The notes beneath the pieces are model-generated. The model was not told the DNA's origin. It did not search any database and saw only the letters and a list, made by a program, of their open reading frames with translations. From Candidatus Martarchaeota archaeon (GTDB taxonomy: Archaea; Micrarchaeota; Micrarchaeia; Micrarchaeales; Micrarchaeaceae): DNA of 14,540 nucleotides. Positions 12,216 to 14,540 of this stretch are shown here, piece after piece; the first letter of the stretch is position 1; each line of letters begins with the position of its first letter. The position numbers and the translations under genes are program-made. The DNA is taken from assembly GCA_023485745.1 (NCBI GenBank), contig JAMCZL010000012.1, positions 1 through 14,540 on the forward strand. Reading direction: 5' to 3'.

Positions 12216-14408
12216 TCAGCCAATGAACTGGCTTGCGGTCGGAGGCTCTGGCGGCTGGCCCTTCCTCTGCCTTATTTCTCTGACTATTTTATCCTGCAGG
12301 TCCTGCGGCAGGCGCTCGTATCCGGCAAACTCCGTGTACCATATGGCCCTGCCCTGCGTAAGCCCCCTCAGGTCGTTTGAGAATCCCTTGAGGGTTTCGG
12401 CTACAGGCATCTTGGCTATTATGGACATCTGCTCGCGCTCCTGCTCTATCGTTATTACCTGGCCCCTTCTGCTTTGGAGGAAGGTTATCACTGAGGACAT
12501 GTATTCTTGCGGTATGTTTATCGTGAAGTTTTGCTTTGGCTCGAGAAGGTATACGCCTGCAGTCAGCATTCCTGCATATATTGCATTTCTCATTGCCGGG
12601 ATTATTTGCGCAGGGCCCCTGTGCACCGGATCTTCGTGTATTACAGCGTCGACGACGTTTACCATGATGCCTGAGCATTTTTCCCTTGCGAGCGGGCCGT
12701 CCTTTATTGCTTCCTGAAATCCGTCAATGAGAAGCTCCATAACCTCGTTCATGTACTGGACTCCGTGCGTTACGTCTGCAAATACGCATTTGTTGTATAT
12801 GTATTCCACGTTTTTGGCGACCTGCCTGTCCATGCCCGCTGCCACCATTGCCTCTATGGCATTCTGGCCTTTTGGCTTGCCTTCCCTTATGGTGCCCTCG
12901 TCTATGGCCTTCTGGACGGACTCACTCAACGGTTCTACGGTTACATAGAATTTTGAATGCTTGTTTGGAGTTTTTCCCTCTATCGGGCCTGCCTTGTCGG
13001 TTATGGTCTCCCTGTATATCACTATTGGCGGGCTGCTTATTATCGGTATCTGGAATTCGTCCTTAAGCTTGGTCTCTATTATTTCTAGGTGGAGCTCCCC
13101 CATTCCGCTTACAAGATGCTCCCCAGTCTCCTGATTTATTTCGGTAACTATCGTAGGATCTGCTTTTGAAAGCTCCCTGAGGGCCTCTATCAGCTTTGTG
13201 GTGTCCCTGGAATCCTTGGCCTCTATGGCCTTAGTCACTACCGGTTTTGAATAGTGGACTATCTGCTCGAATGGCTCTATGATGTTTTCGCTCAGGGTGT
13301 CGCCTATGCTCAGGTCCTTCAGACCCACTATTGCAGCTATGTTTCCTGCCGGTATCTCATCTACAAGTACCCTTTCCGGTCCCATGTATATGCCGACTTG
13401 CTGCACGCGCTGCGGATTGGGCTTGCCGCTTATATTGAGCTCTGTGCCTTTTTTGACTGCGCCGGAGAACACTCTCCCTACAGCAACTTCGCCGCTGTGC
13501 TGGTCATATGTCATGTTGAATATTACTATGTTTGTCTTGGCTGAGGTGTCAGCGTTGAGCATTGCCTGGCCATCAACGGTGTTCAGATCTCCGTGCCATA
13601 TCTGCGGGATCCTGTATCTCTGCGCCACCTTCGGCGAAGGAAGGTGGTCTATCATCATCATGAGAGTGGTTTCGTCTATGGGGGCGACCTCCTGGAGGCG
13701 CTTTTCGTTGCCTTCCGCAGTGAGCGCAAATATGTCCTTGAATGTAACCTTGTATTTTGCCATTATTGGAAGTGATATGGCCCACTTCTTGGCCGCGGAC
13801 CCGAACGCAACGCTGCCTTTCTCGACGCTCACCCTCCATTCCTTTAGGAATTCCTCGGGGGCGTACTGCTCTATGAGCTTGTCTATGTCGTTGACCAGCT
13901 TCTGGAGCCTCTCAAAGGTTTGCTCTTGGGTGAGCCTTAGCTCGGTTATCAGCCTGTCAACCTTGTTTACGAACAGGACCGGCTTGGCCTTCTCCTTGAG
14001 CGCCTGGCGCAGCACGGTCTCGGTCTGTGGCATTATGCCCTCGACTGGATCTACTACTAGCACTACGCCGTCGACTGCCCTCATTGACCTCGTCACGTGG
14101 CCGCCGAAGTCTACGTGGCCAGGAGTGTCTATCAGGTTTATTATGTAGTCCTTTCCGTTGTAATCGAAACCAAGCGATATGTCTGCGGATTTTATGGTCA
14201 TTCTCCTGTCTTTTTCTATCGCTTCGTAATTTGTGTAGAGCACGTCCCCTGCAACCGCCTTAGATATTAGGCCGGCTCTAGCAAGCAATGAGTCTGTAAG
14301 AGTGGTTTTGCCGTGGTGCACGTGCGCAATTATGGCTACGTTCCTGATGCGGTCCTCCTCCTTCATCATTTTTGCTATTTCCTCAACTACGTACTCTTTC
14401 CTAACCAT
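12216..14408 (-). CDS. fusA: translation elongation factor 2 (aEF-2)
   Basis: This is the 730-residue GTPase that drives ribosomal translocation. Numbering from ATG 14408: P-loop IAHVHHGKTT (27-36), switch I RRMTIKSA (68-75), switch II LIDTPGHVDF (92-101), NKVDR (148-152), domain III SGMGELHLEII (434-444), and the diphthamide loop VIHEDPVHRGPAQIIP (589-604) with H596 as the modified histidine. The C-terminus (EFAGYERLP to the end) is typical, and length is normal (about 730). The start is fixed by AGGTG (14415-14419) 6 nt upstream; the in-frame GTG at 14417 is part of that site. It follows uS7 by 12 bp, the conserved str-operon order; no EF-1alpha follows. Two G-domain positions are unusual: H instead of D in the P-loop (AHVDHGKTT) and R instead of G in the switch I RG[IM]TI motif. 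Confidence 0.98.
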   Translation of the reverse strand: MVRKEYVVEEIAKMMKEEDRIRNVAIIAHVHHGKTTLTDSLLARAGLISKAVAGDVLYTNYEAIEKDRRMTIKSADISLGFDYNGKDYIINLIDTPGHVDFGGHVTRSMRAVDGVVLVVDPVEGIMPQTETVLRQALKEKAKPVLFVNKVDRLITELRLTQEQTFERLQKLVNDIDKLIEQYAPEEFLKEWRVSVEKGSVAFGSAAKKWAISLPIMAKYKVTFKDIFALTAEGNEKRLQEVAPIDETTLMMMIDHLPSPKVAQRYRIPQIWHGDLNTVDGQAMLNADTSAKTNIVIFNMTYDQHSGEVAVGRVFSGAVKKGTELNISGKPNPQRVQQVGIYMGPERVLVDEIPAGNIAAIVGLKDLSIGDTLSENIIEPFEQIVHYSKPVVTKAIEAKDSRDTTKLIEALRELSKADPTIVTEINQETGEHLVSGMGELHLEIIETKLKDEFQIPIISSPPIVIYRETITDKAGPIEGKTPNKHSKFYVTVEPLSESVQKAIDEGTIREGKPKGQNAIEAMVAAGMDRQVAKNVEYIYNKCVFADVTHGVQYMNEVMELLIDGFQEAIKDGPLAREKCSGIMVNVVDAVIHEDPVHRGPAQIIPAMRNAIYAGMLTAGVYLLEPKQNFTINIPQEYMSSVITFLQSRRGQVITIEQEREQMSIIAKMPVAETLKGFSNDLRGLTQGRAIWYTEFAGYERLPQDLQDKIVREIRQRKGQPPEPPTASQFIG

Positions 14409-14414
14409 AAAAAG

Positions 14415-14419
14415 CACCT
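14415..14419 (-). promoter_or_regulatory. Shine-Dalgarno AGGTG deciding the EF-2 start
   Basis: The minus strand after the uS7 stop reads TAG GTG CTTTTT ATG. AGGTG pairs with the 16S 3' end and points to ATG 14408 rather than the GTG it contains, giving a protein three residues shorter. Confidence 0.7.
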
Positions 14420-14420
14420 A

Positions 14421-14540
14421 TTACTTCGCGCTTCTTGCCATGCGCTCGATCTCGTTCTTCCTCTTTATTGCATAACTGTTTATGTCGTTCTTTGCCGCTA
14501 GAATAAGCTCGTTGGCGAGCGCCTCGCTTATAGTCTTCTT
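14421..14540 (-). CDS. rps7: ribosomal protein uS7 (S7), C-terminal 39 residues only
   Basis: The frame runs in from the right edge and encodes the S7 C-terminus: KKTISEALANELILAAKND, then SYAIKRKNEIERMARSAK. This matches the conserved archaeal S7 end (TIAE-LA-ELI-AA, NSYAIKKK-E-ER-A). S7 is the head-assembly protein of the small subunit, contacting the mRNA exit region. Its position 12 bp before EF-2 is the conserved S7-EF-2 arrangement. The 5' end lies outside the window. Confidence 0.95.
   Translation of the reverse strand, partial: KKTISEALANELILAAKNDINSYAIKRKNEIERMARSAK

Noticed and set aside
13279..14148. 289-codon plus-strand frame opposite EF-2
   Set aside because: It lies wholly within the EF-2 gene and is serine- and threonine-rich antisense of conserved GTPase sequence.
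1..14540. CRISPR array, tRNA/rRNA genes, transposase or integrase, prophage
   Set aside because: No regularly spaced repeats, cloverleaf or T-loop (GTTCGA-like) elements in intergenic gaps, terminal inverted repeats, or mobile-element protein motifs were seen on either strand.

Overview
This is an archaeal chromosome segment of about 14.5 kb, almost fully coding. Archaeal markers are elongation factor 2 with a diphthamide site, deoxyhypusine synthase, ribosomal proteins eL24, eS28, eL7 (L7Ae) and uS7, an archaeal-type UMP kinase, a beta-CASP CPSF-like nuclease, FtsZ and a two-subunit ADP-forming acyl-CoA synthetase. TATA boxes about 25 bp upstream of start codons (leaderless or short-leader transcripts) and GGTG/GGTAATC-type ribosome sites also fit. 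The compact layout and divergent EF-2 suggest a small-genome lineage such as Micrarchaeota/DPANN. That placement is inference only.

Left part (1-4114, minus strand): four co-directional genes, in transcription order a winged-helix protein with a C-terminal membrane anchor, the ADP-forming acyl-CoA synthetase beta subunit, its alpha subunit, and a class III aminotransferase cut by the window edge. The last three are tightly packed (5-bp gap, then an ATGA overlap). They look like an amino-acid or organic-acid catabolic operon that makes ATP by substrate-level phosphorylation.

Middle part (4223-7592, plus strand): an RNA-processing beta-CASP nuclease, UMP kinase (pyrH), then a ten-helix EamA-type transporter fused to an unrecognised soluble C-terminal domain. 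Tail to tail with it, overlapping by 17 bp, is a regulator made of two tandem Lrp/AsnC-like modules (7576-8583). Upstream of that on the same strand are deoxyhypusine synthase and a possible small gene with its own TATA box.

Right part (9990-14540): FtsZ on the plus strand faces a ribosomal operon on the minus strand (L7Ae, eS28, eL24). L7Ae and eS28 both carry low-complexity extensions. Upstream lies the uS7-EF-2 pair, with uS7 cut by the window end. Hypusine synthesis and diphthamide-bearing EF-2 make translation a theme of this half; the aminotransferase, acyl-CoA synthetase, Lrp-like regulator and EamA transporter make amino-acid metabolism a theme of the other.

No tRNA, rRNA, CRISPR array, insertion sequence or phage gene was seen. 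The most novel-looking items are the transporter's C-terminal domain, the membrane-anchored winged-helix protein heading the catabolic operon, and the unusual EF-2 G-domain residues.
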